From Trichosphaerium sp. ATCC 40318 (Eukaryota; Discosea; Flabellinia; Trichosidae): a DNA stretch of 64,000 bases. The position numbers and the translations under genes are program-made. Position 1 is the first letter of the stretch. The number at the start of each line of letters is the position of its first letter. Positions 47,475 through 58,741 of this stretch are shown here, one piece after another. The stretch covers positions 121,875 through 185,874 of the forward strand of contig JALMLS010000489.1 in the NCBI GenBank assembly GCA_038496445.1, given 5' to 3'. The notes below the pieces were generated by a model. The model did not search any database. It saw only the letters and a list, made by a program, of their open reading frames with translations, and was not told where the DNA came from.

Positions 47475-47785
47475 TAATATAACTTTAGTCTCAGTTCTTG
47501 ATACCTTTTCCCATTTGTCCACCAGCAACGGCTTAATCAAACCGTTTTACTAGGTAAACATCCAAGACTTGAATTGCCAGTATCAGTAAGGAGTGACGAG
47601 AACACTACACGTGTTTAGAAAAGTGCCAATAATCAAAGTCGAAATCCATACTTTCTTTGATTCTTATGAATAATTCAATGCAAAAAGGAGTTGTACAGGT
47701 TGACATTAACCCTGTTACTGTTGTACCAAACTAGCGCGAAGGCATTACTTAAGCAGTTAAGTACACATGTGACATAAAAGATTTT
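47475..47785. other. Intergenic, no gene seen
   Basis: Short spacer holding the outer border of the duplication and the promoter region of the binding-protein gene. No motif recognised apart from one CACGTG at 47608. Confidence 0.4.
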
Positions 47786-49231
47786 ATGTATAAAATGATA
47801 AAGCACGTGTTGGGTATCTTTTTGCTCGTGTCAACAGTTGCTTTAGCTTCTCAACTACGTGTTTCTATTCTAATTCCAGGCAAAATTGATGACGGGGGCT
47901 TTATGGAGGTACACAATGTACAATTGACAGCTCACCCACTAGCAAACCTAGTCTGGGTATCAAGCTACCAAAAAGATAGAAGCTGAGCTTGGAGCAAGTA
48001 TTAAAATGATAACAGATGTTCCATTCGACGATCAAGCTTTCATAGATGCGCTTACTGAACTCGCAAATGTATTTTAAACCTTTTTTTGTTAGCTTCACTA
48101 CCAAATACATAGGGTAGCCCGGATCTGGTTATTTCTCATGGAGGACAAACACAAGACGCTCTACTGGAGGTAGCTACAAACTTTCCGGAAATTAAGTTTG
48201 CTATAACGCAGGTACAGTCGGTTTTTTATTTTTTAACGTTTAAGCCACGTGATAACATGGATTAAACCAAGGGATCTGTTGCTGCGTCGAATGTAGCGTG
48301 TTTTATTATCGAACAGCCCCAATCTAATTTTTTAGCTGGCGTATTAGCTGCCCTAGTGACAAAGTCGAACATCGTTGGTCATATTTCAGGTAAAGCCACC
48401 CACGTGAACCACGCAGGAAATTTCCAAAAAAAAATCTGGCTAACATTAATTTTGTTTGTAGGTATAAGGGTCCCTCCAGGCTTGCTTGGTACGACCGACG
48501 TAGTATCCAATTCTTATGTTTTTGATAGGACGTGCAGCTTACGTTGATGGATTTGAGCATGCTACCAGTTCCGGAAAACTTCTAACCACATTCTCTGGAA
48601 ACCAAGTACTTTTTTTTCGAATAATCTCAAGCTTTTGACGTAAGTGTATCCGCGTAGGATCAATACGCACTGAACTATTTTGTTGCAAATGCTGAGATTG
48701 AGAATGGCGCAGATGTTATCTTCACAATGCTAAACGCAGGAATTACAGGCACGTACTTAAATCAGTTGTAAAGGTAACAGTTGTAGGTGCCACCGATGCA
48801 TGTAGAGATGGTGGTATTCTACAAATAGGTAACATCAAGGATTGGGTCGCTGAAGATCCTGATGTATTCCTTGGGTCGGCGTTTGCCGATATAGGAACTG
48901 GAGGTAGTGACAATCAAGTTGATAGAAAACTAACATGTCATAGTATTTCAAGCAGCAAAACAAGTGTACGAAGGCAAATTTGAGGGTAAAGTTACGAGCA
49001 TTGGCTTAGAAGACCCGAATACTGTTAGACTTATTGTCAACGAGAAATATGTATCAGATGACATAAAGACTACTGTAGAGAGTTATAAATCAAAGGCACA
49101 GAAATTTTGCTGGTTTTTTTTTATCACGTGCGTTAATGCAAACAATCTAACAGTAATGGTAGATATTAAGTGGAGAAATAGTTCCCAAAACTGAGTACAC
49201 TGGTCCCGAATTTGATCCATGGGGAGTGTAA
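47786..49231 (+). CDS. PnrA/BMP-family nucleoside-binding-type protein, secreted
   Basis: The N-terminus (MIKHVLGIFLLVSTVALAS, from 47795) is a signal peptide. The mature part follows the BMP (basic membrane protein) family of bacterial periplasmic or lipoprotein binding proteins. It has LRVSILIPGKIDDGGFM, DVPFDDQAFIDALTELA, SPDLVISHGGQTQDALLEVA, NFPEIKFAITQGSVA, NFLAGVLAALVTKSNIVGHI, YFVANAEIENGADVIFTMLN, GATDACRDGGILQIGN and ADIGTGVFQAAKQVYEGKFE. The end is EYTGPEFDPWGV and TAA at 49229. There is no lipobox and it carries at least eight introns, so it is well settled in a eukaryotic genome. The family binds purine nucleosides in bacteria. Origin by ancient transfer from bacteria is possible. 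Confidence 0.85.
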
Positions 49232-49433
49232 AAATAAACACATCAAATGGTCCAGTGCAACCAACAACAATTTTTTCTTTTCAAAGGGAAACCACATCTT
49301 CTTTGTTCTGGCAGTGTGGCATTTCAGACTTCTCAAAATCGGGGAGTACTATTAATGCTGTAAGTTGACAAAGTAATTGCCAATTGAGCGATAAAAATGT
49401 TGACATGTTTGGTTTTCAACAAATCAATTTAGA

Positions 49434-50238
49434 TGACAGATAATGAGGATGACGAGCTTTTCCGCCGTTTACAGCTACTCAAACAACAACCCAATACAAA
49501 TAAAGAGTCTACAAACGTTGTAGATCCAAACGACTTGGAAAAGCGTTTATCCATGCTAAAATCATCGCCAACAGGTAAATAACGCCGTATTCTGCCCTCA
49601 CCGATTAAAATAAGGCAATGAGCCACAAACAAGTCTTCAGGATCTAGAACAACGTTTAGCAAACTTAAGAGGTACTATAAACGCTATAGCAACACGTTTT
49701 AACGGAACAAGGTGAAAAAAGCTACAAAAAACCCTCAACAGCTTCATACCTCCTAAATACGCAACCCCAGCTCACCGAGGAAGAAGAAATAGAAGCGCTA
49801 ATGAGCGCAGCAACAGATGCAGCTTTATTAGAAACAAGCGCTAAAATTTCTCAATTCAAACAGCGAGATGAGACACACGCACGATTGGCAAGGCTACAAG
49901 GCCAAAAAGATGGCAAACTTCGCTCAAGCACGTGCAAGATTTATAAAACTCGAAACGACTCTTGTGTTTGCAATAACAAAGTTGGGCTATCTAACATTTA
50001 TCTAGCTAAGTTGCGTGGTGATTTATCTGATTTCAAAGATGCTACACCTTTAACAGAGGAAGAGCAGATACAAGCATTATTGAATCAAGCCGCTGATGAA
50101 AATAGATTAGAGGATAGCGCAGGGAAGAAGTCAGAAGATGTTTCCAAAAAAGCCATTTTGGCTTATTTAAGTGACTCTTCATCATCTAGTAACAGCGAGT
50201 CATCGTCATCATACAGTGACTGCGATCCCTTGTTTTAA
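49434..50238 (+). CDS. Unknown protein with repeated LEKRLxxL and LTEEExIxAL motifs
   Basis: The start at 49434 follows an acceptor TTTAG, so a 5' exon may exist upstream. The product begins MTDNEDDELFRRLQLLKQQ. Twice it has a short helical motif (VDPNDLEKRLSMLKSSP and LQDLEQRLANLRG), and twice LTEEEEIEALMSAATDAALLE or LTEEEQIQALLNQAADENRLE. A Ser-rich end (SDSSSSSNSESSSS) closes with CDPLF and TAA. The motif pattern recalls the helical region of ZFYVE19/ANCHR-type abscission regulators, but no FYVE finger was found. That assignment is weak. Confidence 0.5.
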
Positions 50239-50577
50239 TAGAATATTTGTACTTTTAGATTTATTGGTTCAATTTCAAAATTGACTCGCGGTAATCGCTA
50301 CCATCGTACTACCAGAGACACTGAGCGTCTGTTTTATGACAGTGCTCATACATAATATTTTCATGGCCAACAAAGATAACGACTTTTGTTACACACCTGT
50401 GATAGGTTGCTTGAGAGCTTAGAATAAAATGTAAAAGGCTTCAATAGATTGTGTGGTGATTGGGAGTCATGATTGTGGAGACCCATTTAAGTCAATTGAT
50501 ATCGTATATTTATATGCGCAGAAGACTGTAGCGCTTGTAGAGTGTCAACAAGTCAGTTAATAACTTGCGAAAAAAGG

Positions 50578-53500
50578 ATGGCGGCGCAATCGCCGCAAAG
50601 AGTACAGTTATTTCTCAAGGAGCTCGCGGAGATACTCACCAAGGAGCAACGACAACTTATTGCTAAATTTCTGCCTGGTTTGTCTCAAAACGAGCGAAAT
50701 CGCTTGAGTGGCAATTCAAATGCGTTATTGCGTGCTCTAGTAGAGCTAAAACTGCTTCCTTGGGATTCAAGTTGGTTAAAAACGTTATCAGCGGCAAATC
50801 CATCACTGGGTAATGTAGGGGATACAGTAGATAGATATATTGCGTCTAACGAGGTACGACCGTTTTTGGCATTTCAAACTCACAAGCTAGTTTATTGCGC
50901 TACTAGCGTAATTTTTCTTGCCAATATACACAGTTTTGATTACTTTTTACGTAGACACTCCTAACTTGCGTTCTTGTTTGTCCTGCCGCTCAAAATCAAG
51001 TCATAGACTACCTTGAGCACTCTCCATCATTTATAGGTACTACAACCCGAAAAACAGCAAATTGTACTATACAGTTTTAACTTTTATTGAAAAGCAATTA
51101 ATTATCCGTTATTGTGCTTTATTGGCCTACTTACTAAGTCCTTTAGAACGCCCAAAAACAGGCCCACAACAACGTTACTTTACTAAGCAAACTTGGCCTC
51201 AATGGGATATCAGGGTAGTTGAAAAAGCGAACAAACAACTCATGTCAGCTTGGTCACCTGATCTCGTTATTTTTTTGTCTGCTATAGCACCAAACCACGT
51301 AGTAGACCTTCCAGAAGTTACAGGAGAAGGCGTTGTCGCACCAAATACGGTTATAGATAATAGGAAGGTACCTTTTTTTCGAAAAATTATCTTGTACTTG
51401 TTGGCGCCTAATCTCGTTCTAGAACCCTCTGGCCGTTACGTCACCTTTTATTGGTGGTTTGAAGGACCTTTTGATGTCCGTGAGGCTGTCACAGTATATT
51501 CTACCGGTGCCCAACCTCGAGATTATTGAAAATATTAGTGTAGTGAATGAAACATGTCAACAACTGTTTCTTGTTCATGATACATATAAATTAGCTCTCT
51601 TCACACTCGGTGATACTCCTGTGGATATATACAACGCAATGTCTATCGTTAATATCGTTTTGGATACGCCTAAACCCGAGTTTAAATATCATACTACAAA
51701 GTGTACTATTAAGATGTCAAAGGGTGCAACAAAGGAAGAATTACAGCTTTATCTCAATCTTAACATATCAAAGACAGCTCAAGTATTATCAGCTACGAAA
51801 GGAACATTTGAAGTATCCATAGAACACGGACATTTCTGGAGATTGAAGCATCAAGCAGAATCCGTAAAAAATCTTCAATTCCTGGGTTGTACTATCTCAG
51901 GTGTTGCTATTGAGAAAAAAACGAATGGCAAGCATTATAGAAAACATACTAGAGATAAACATGGTAAAGGAAATGAGAAGGATGCTAAGCAAGAAAAAGG
52001 AGATAAGGCTGTTGATTTTGCTTTTACAAAGAAGCTAAAAGATAAAGATGATCCAGTTCGGTACCTTTTTTTTTTTCCTTCTTTGTTCTTTTTTTTGTAC
52101 ATCAACCACGCTTGTATTTACCTAATTCAATCTAGTATGAAGATGAGCGCCAGCGCACCTGTCATAGGTGGTAAACTAAGGAGCAAATCTGGAGGCTGGT
52201 CATTACCTAAAGCATCATTCGATCTTCCAGGTACGATTGCATCTTTGTTATTTACTGTGCTGCTTTTCGAAAAATGTCATTTTCTAATGCCTCTTTCTAG
52301 TGTTTGATAGACGAGAAAAAGGTCTCCAAGAGATTCCAGAAGATGTATTTGGCCGTGAAAAACTTACTAAGCTTGTGTTACTCCAAAATCGTATTTCTGT
52401 TATCCCTCCAGGTTAGTACAATACTTTTTGGTTGAGCTAATATATATTGTAGAAATTGGAAATTTGACAACACTTCAGCACATGGATATAAGCCACAACT
52501 CCCTTGTAGGTTTACCAGATGAAATTGGTAAACTTCAAAACCTTGAGACGCTACTTTTGAATGGAAACTTTATTAAGTTCCCTAAAAGTACGTAGATAAT
52601 TAAAAGCAGAAATTTTAATACCTCCTCTCCGTGTCTTACAGTTTTAGCACCTTTCTCGCTCAAATCCTTGACTTTCTTGGATCTGTCTAGGAACAGGCTT
52701 GAAGCTTGTCCTGATTTCAGTGCGTACGCACCACACTTAACAAAGCTAGTACTAGACAAGAACAAACTAGATCAAGGTACATAATTAGCAAATCGTTCCA
52801 AAAAAAAAAAACAAGCCGATTCCTTTTCGAACACTAACTGACTTACCAAAAGGTGCGAACCTGTTTTCTCTGATGCCCAAACAACTTCGTCACTTATCTA
52901 TAAGCCATAACTCCCTTTCTTGCGTTGGTGATGGTGTTGGAAACTTAGACTGTACGTCCGAAGAATTATCCTTATTTTTTGACTTATCACATGAAATAGC
53001 ACTTGAGTTCCTTTGTCTTAGTCATAACGATATAGAAAATCTTCCACAAACAATGGATAAGCTTGTTCAGCTCAAGAGCGTAGATGTATCCCACAACAAG
53101 TTAAAAGACCTACCAAGCTCGCTAAACCTTCCAAAATTGATTACGTTCTATGCCAATAACAACAAAATCATGGATGTCAATGCACTATTCGAAGCGTAAG
53201 CCAGCATTTAGACTTACTTATGGTATTTTTTACTAATTGAAGAATTTAGAGGCGCTTTTAGTTGTTTGACTGATTTCAACCTTGCTAATAACAAGATTGT
53301 CCAAATGCCTTCTAATTTCTACAGTTGCTCTATGTTACAACATTTTTTGATATCAAGCAATCGTTTGACACATATAGACCCTGAAATCAAAGATTTAGAT
53401 AGATTGTTTACTCTTGACTTGGGTAATAACAAATTGGTTGATATTCCTTCGGAGATGTCTTCATTGACGAACTTGACTTATCTCAGTTTCTTCAATAATA

Positions 53501-55448
53501 AGATAGCAGAATTACCAAAAGATCTCACTGCTGATATGGGTATACTTCAATTCTACTACTTGTCATACACAGATGTTACTGAATACCGTCAGTCTGATAA
53601 GCCATTTGAAAAATTAGAAGAACTTAATATGAACTCATCACAACTTGAAGTCATACCAAGTTCTATATCTGTAGATATGCCTAATATACGTGTTCTATCA
53701 TTGAGTAATACAAATATATCAGAAATACCTGTAGAGCTATGGTACGCGGCCAATACAAAAATTGTTTTGTGATTGATGCTGATTTTTTTGTTTTAGCTCT
53801 TTGAAGTATTTGGAACAACTTGACCTCTCTCTAAACAAGATCGTCACTCTACCTTCGGAATTCTTCGAGCTTAAGCGATTATCAGTTATTGATATTAGTT
53901 ATAATCAATTAGAGTCTAATACTGACGAGGAATCATGGGACAAAACGTCTGAGTAAGCTGTCTTTTTTAGTACTTTCTTGCTTAATGAAATTAATACTTA
54001 CTTATTTCTTTTTAAGGTGGATGGGTATGAGACGGCTTCATGTTGTCAACTTGAGTAATAATAATCTCAAAGAAGCACCTGCAGGTAATTTATCTTTCTA
54101 TTATAGACATTGTTTCCTAACGTGTTTTCTTTGTAGGATTATTGGAAGCTGCACAAGAATTTGATGCTGATGTAAACCTTTCCGGTAACCAAATAGAAGA
54201 TCATAATGAGCTCATTCAAGGTATGTAATTCTCAACACAAATATGTGTTTCTTACGCTATGGTGTAGGCGACAGATTCCAAGTAGCTTGGGCAGAGGTAT
54301 CACATAATCGCTTTTTTCAAAACTTACTTATTATTTAGATGATGGGAAAACGACCAACCATGGAAGACGCCTTTTGTATAAAAGTACACTTACAATTCAT
54401 TAATATGCTCTTACTCATCATTCTTAAAGGGAAGCTTCATGGGAGATGAGAATATTGATTTATATGGTTTGTTTGATGGCCACGCCAGTTTCGAAGCAGC
54501 AAGGTTTTGTGCTGTTAACCTACCGCCATTACTCGAAAAAGAGTTTCCAATGACCGATGACGAATTTCCAGCTGCTATAACAAAGGTACCGCCACTGAAG
54601 TGTTAGTTACTCCATCCAATGCTCACTCTGTCTAAGGTGTTCGACGAACTACATACGAAGTTCCACACGTATATCAAGAGTGTTGCAGTTCACTCTCCTA
54701 GAGCAAGGAATTGTGGCGCTACTGCTGTAGTCGTGCTGATTATGAATGAGGTGGTACATGTCGCTAGTGTCGGTGATAGTAGAGCCGTTGTAGTCAGAAC
54801 AGATGAAATAATATCCGCTACTATAGATCACAAACCTGAATCCGAAGAAGACCGCATTCGTGGACTAGGAGGTAAGTTTTCGCAGTTTTTTCCACGAACG
54901 CTGTATGATGCTCACGTGATTTTATCAAGGCTCTGTTGTGAATGGTCGTGTAAATGGCCTTCTAGCTGTTTCTAGATCTATTGGTGATTTTTACTTGACA
55001 CCTATGGTATCACATGAGCCTCGGTGTACACGCTACAACTTGACAGAAAAGGTACGTAAGAAAAGCTTACAAAAACAAATCTTCATGGTAACCTTGTACT
55101 AAGAGCAAGGAATTTGCCCATAAAAGAGTTGTGGCATTCTGATTAAGTTTATTGTATAGGACGAATTCATCATCATGGGCTGTGATGGCGTATGGGACGA
55201 AGTTTCAGAGAAAGAGGCAGCTCGATTGGTTAGAACTAAAATTAGGGCAAGTGTACCTCGTGCTTGTACTAAACTACGTGATTTTGCGTATATGTTTGGT
55301 AGCGATGATAATATATCAGCTATTGTTGTGCGTACTGGAAAGAGATTGAAAAAAAAGAAGATGAAGAAAAAGAAGAGCAAGAAAAAAGGACCAGGATCTT
55401 TATCTCCCAAAGAGGACAAAAAAATTGTCACTGACAGTGTAATTTGAT
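50578..55448 (+). CDS. PHLPP-like LRR-PP2C phosphatase with death-effector-like N-terminus
   Basis: The start ATG at 50578 gives [20 protein letters not shown]. Residues 1-90 form a helical bundle pattern resembling a death-effector domain. A less clear middle (51060-52060) ends in a Lys/Asp-rich stretch. A phase-compatible intron near 52062 joins it to an LRR domain (52320-54220) with about 15 repeats such as [20 protein letters not shown] and [23 protein letters not shown]2C domain follows with all metal-binding and core motifs: [76 protein letters not shown] and [11 protein letters not shown]. The Lys-rich tail ends at TGA 55446. PHLPP phosphatases also combine LRR and PP2C. The N-terminal part could instead be a separate gene. 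Confidence 0.8.
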
Positions 55449-55569
55449 AGATTTGTACAAAACACCACCTTTGTTTTGTTTGCTTGGTATTCTTGAGATC
55501 CAGACGGATCTCTAGTTTTGAGGTTTGGTTTTTTTGGGTTGTGTTGGTCCAAAAACTTAATTCAGTCAA

Positions 55570-55700
55570 GAATTCCGCCTGAAGAGCGGTTTGAAAATGT
55601 CCATATTGAGGAGCTACGTGTGGTTAATGACAAAAAGCATGACGAAAGTAAACAGTGGTACAACAATGACAAGTTAAGGCACTATCTACATGGTTGATGA
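55570..55700 (+). pseudogene. Relic of an F-box/MORN_2-type gene
   Basis: The frame ERFENVHIEELRVVNDKKHD and QWYNNDKLRHYLHG followed by TGA matches the MORN_2 unit pattern of the intact gene at 14217. Only about two units remain. Upstream and downstream parts are not recognisable. Confidence 0.5.
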
Positions 55701-55889
55701 CAAACAGCAAAGCATGGTTAATAAGTGCAAGAAATGCTATCGTGCGAGTATGGCTCCAACTGTAACTCTTGGTACACTAATAAATATACTTAACCATCCA
55801 AGCAGACTGTTGGAACGTTAATGTTAACTCCATACAGGAAAGAGTTTCTCTACTTAAAGCACTTTTCTTGTTTATTTTCTTCAATACAA

Positions 55890-57507
55890 TCAGTAAAATT
55901 TTGTTCTTGTTTTATGTATTGGTATGTCTACTTGTTCTTCCATCTCCTTTGCAAGATCCCATAAGTAAAAATCTATAACTATTGCATTGAGTAGTTGATT
56001 TTTATCAATGCTAGGGTCTTCTGCAATTTGTTTTTTCATTTCTTTTAGAATACACTACGCAACAATATCAGAACATGTTAAGTCAACCCAGATTCAACTA
56101 ATTATTTTGTTCTCATAATAAAATAGTACCTCTACAGCCCATATAGAGTTACCACGAATCTCTAGCTCAATACGCTCACCATGTGATACTTGTGGTGACT
56201 CTTTTAGTCTGAAACAGTGTTAACCTTCAAAAAAGAGCATACGATGTACAATGGTGTTTCCTTACCTATTCATAAGTGCAGTTGAGTATGTCATAGCACC
56301 TAGATGTACTAGGATTTGAGGTACACGATAATCAGCAAACATAGTTATTGTATCAATATCTGTGAACTCTCCTATGCCTTTACCTTCAAAACAAGCCCAA
56401 ATATCTGCAACAAGAATTTGAACACGTTTATAGATTTTAACTATGTACAAAGCATTAGAGAAAAAAATCCATTTGTGACTAGTCATGAATGTCGTTATTT
56501 TATAGAATCTTGCCTGATGTTCCTTTAAATAAGTGTGAATCGTCAAAACAACTAAAATTCTGAACAACAAGGTCTACAAGCTTTTGAGCGCTCTTGTTAC
56601 TCTGACGAATACAATTGATAAACTTTCCATCAAATTTATCACAAAGTACAGTTCCTACCTCCTAAACAAGAATTAAAAAAAAAGGTGAGTCTACAGTCAC
56701 TAGCGGTTTGCTTTTTCTTGGTTGATTTTTTTTTGAATTCTGTTTTTGGCAAAATGTGTAGTGTGACATGTCAAGAATCTTGTTTTTGGTGATCAACATC
56801 TCGATTTAATAAATTTGTGAAAAGGTTAATGTTGTTGATGTACGTACACGAAGGTTAGAAACGCGTTGGTAAATTAATGCTAACTCTGTTGAAGATGCAC
56901 TCTTAAATACTTCCTGTACTTGCTCTTTTGTAATATTTTTGAGGTATTCAGCGGAAGTGAATGGAATGCCTTTCTATTGAAACGAAAAAAAATAAGAATC
57001 CTGACAGAGCATCTAAGTGTCAAAAAGAAATGTAACAGATCAACTTCAATTTACCTCTATAGCCCTGTTCATAGCTGCGCAAAGCGACCAATAGCCTAAT
57101 TACGTCAGATTTACGAGAAATAAGAGATATTGCGTGCCAGTGTATTTTTTGTTGTTGTAATCGACTGTAAATGGTATATCTTTCGATAAATGGTAAGATT
57201 GACGCCTAGTAAAGCATTCCTACCTGTATCCGAATAAAATGAAAAGTTTAAGGTGTCTAGTATAAATATCCACTCCACAGTCTCCTCTGTAATAATACTG
57301 GGGTGTTGTTCTGGTTTACGCCATGAAGCTAATGAATACTTCTGTTTTTTCCATACATTGCATATCTACGCCTCTAGAGTTGGTACAAACGAGTAGACGA
57401 GCGCATGACCGCACCTGCTGTGCTGTACGAGCTACACCCTCGGGATTAACTGACACGTGTACAGAGTGCTTATTTATGAACTCAGCCGACTCTAGTACGC
57501 TTCTCAT
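55890..57507 (-). CDS. QNG1: Queuosine 5'-phosphate N-glycosylase (DUF2419)
   Basis: This enzyme releases queuine from queuosine 5'-phosphate during salvage for tRNA modification. The start at 57507 gives [20 protein letters not shown]. The family blocks appear in order across short introns: [106 protein letters not shown] (with the Asp-containing active-site segment FADYR), [16 protein letters not shown], and [16 protein letters not shown]. The end is TGA at 55890. A 49-nt intron between RSCARLL and KYSLASW is needed to keep the frame. It is a full-length, typical eukaryotic member. Confidence 0.92.
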
Positions 57508-57771
57508 GATGCGTGGTTGTTTACGAATACAGAATCGTCGCTTACGCTGATGCACTGCTGTGCTTGTTGTAATTGAGCGGATAGTTGAACTGTTTGGCAG
57601 TTAAGCGAAAAATAACAGTTTACAGACGTAACACAAAAAACGCGCCTACGCACAAATAACATGCAAGAAGGTGTAAACAGAATACAAAACGTAATATAAA
57701 GTCACGATAAATAAACAACGCGACACAAGAAAGTGAACGAATCAAAAACTACATTGGTACATTGTAACACG

Positions 57772-58129
57772 TTACTCTTTCTTATTTTGAGCAGCTACAA
57801 GATATTCCTCCCAAGTAATAACACCCTAACAACCAAAAAAAGTTAAACTGAGCGCTTTCTTGTACGAAATGCAACTCTGCAAACGTACGTCCTTGTTTGA
57901 GTCCATAGTTTTGAATGCATCCTCAACTATAGCGTCAATATCGCCTTGAACCAAGAATTTCACTAATGCCTACGCCCACACCATTAAAAACAAAAGTTTT
58001 AAACAACAATGTTTGCAACTGTACCGCTTTCATCTCTTCTCGTGTTACTTTACCATTACCATCAGTGTCTGTCTCAGAAAAGGATTTTCTAAGGTTCTCC
58101 AGTTGCTCTTTTGTTAGTTGCTTCGACAT
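57772..58129 (-). CDS. Small EF-hand calcium-binding protein 1
   Basis: Three exons, start MSKQLTKEQLENLRKSFSE. EF-hand 1 is DTDGNGKVTREE. The second hand is split by an intron inside its loop (DAFKTMDSNKD, then GVITWEEYLVAAQNKKE). Stop TAA at 57772, about 80 residues. It is the paralogue of the next gene upstream, with the same intron positions. A calcium sensor or buffer is likely. Confidence 0.85.
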
Positions 58130-58285
58130 AGTAAATGATGGGTACAAAATGTGAATAGTATTAATTGAAAACCTAATAAAAAAAAAGGCAGTTGTGAAAG
58201 AAACTTTTTCTTTTGATAAACATCTACCACTTTGTCACGTGAAAAGATTTTTGGTTTATTTGGTTGATTTGATTATTTAAGATTC

Positions 58286-58676
58286 TCATTCGTCTGTCTT
58301 CTCTTCAGCAGCTTTGAGATACTCAGCCCACGTAACAAAACCCTACAAAAATCGTTACAATCTGAAATACAAACTGATATTAATTCGAAATAAAATCAAG
58401 CTTCTCGGGGCTCAAATCTTTGTAATCACGTGCGTCTTTGTTTGAATCCATAGTATTAAAAGCGTCCTCAACAACAGCGTCAATATCACCCATCACAAGG
58501 CACTTTTGAAGGACCTACAACATTAGTAAGCCAATTACAAACAAAAACATTAACGTTTAAAATAATTATACCGCTTTCATCTCTTCTCGCGTTACTTTGC
58601 CATCACCATTCTTATCAGCTTCTTTAAAAGACAGTTTTAGTGCCTTTACTTGCTTCTTGGATAGTTTTTTGGACAT
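58286..58676 (-). CDS. Small EF-hand calcium-binding protein 2
   Basis: It starts MSKKLSKKQVKALKLSFKEA. EF-hand 1 is DKNGDGKVTREEM, and EF-hand 2 is DSNKD followed after the intron by GFVTWAEYLKAAEEKTDE. The stop is TGA, followed 3 codons later by TAA. The tandem paralogue at 57772-58129 shares sequence and intron positions, so this is a local duplication. It lies divergently next to the two-pore channel, 65 bp apart. Confidence 0.85.
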
Positions 58677-58741
58677 TTGACACCTGTGGAGAAATGTTGT
58701 GGTGTACACTAAAATTGACACAGTAATTCGAGTTAGGAGGC

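Larger units (their letters stand above)
43690..47502 (+). repeat. Large inverted duplication, copy 2
   Basis: Inverted counterpart of 15118-18960, with about 24.7 kb between the two. Homology runs from the AT-rich flank near 43690 through the gene to about 30 bp past its stop codon (TTGTAATATAACTT in both). The parts around 44250-44860 and 46650-47400 are nearly identical to copy 1; 45180-45640 is strongly diverged. Confidence 0.85.
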
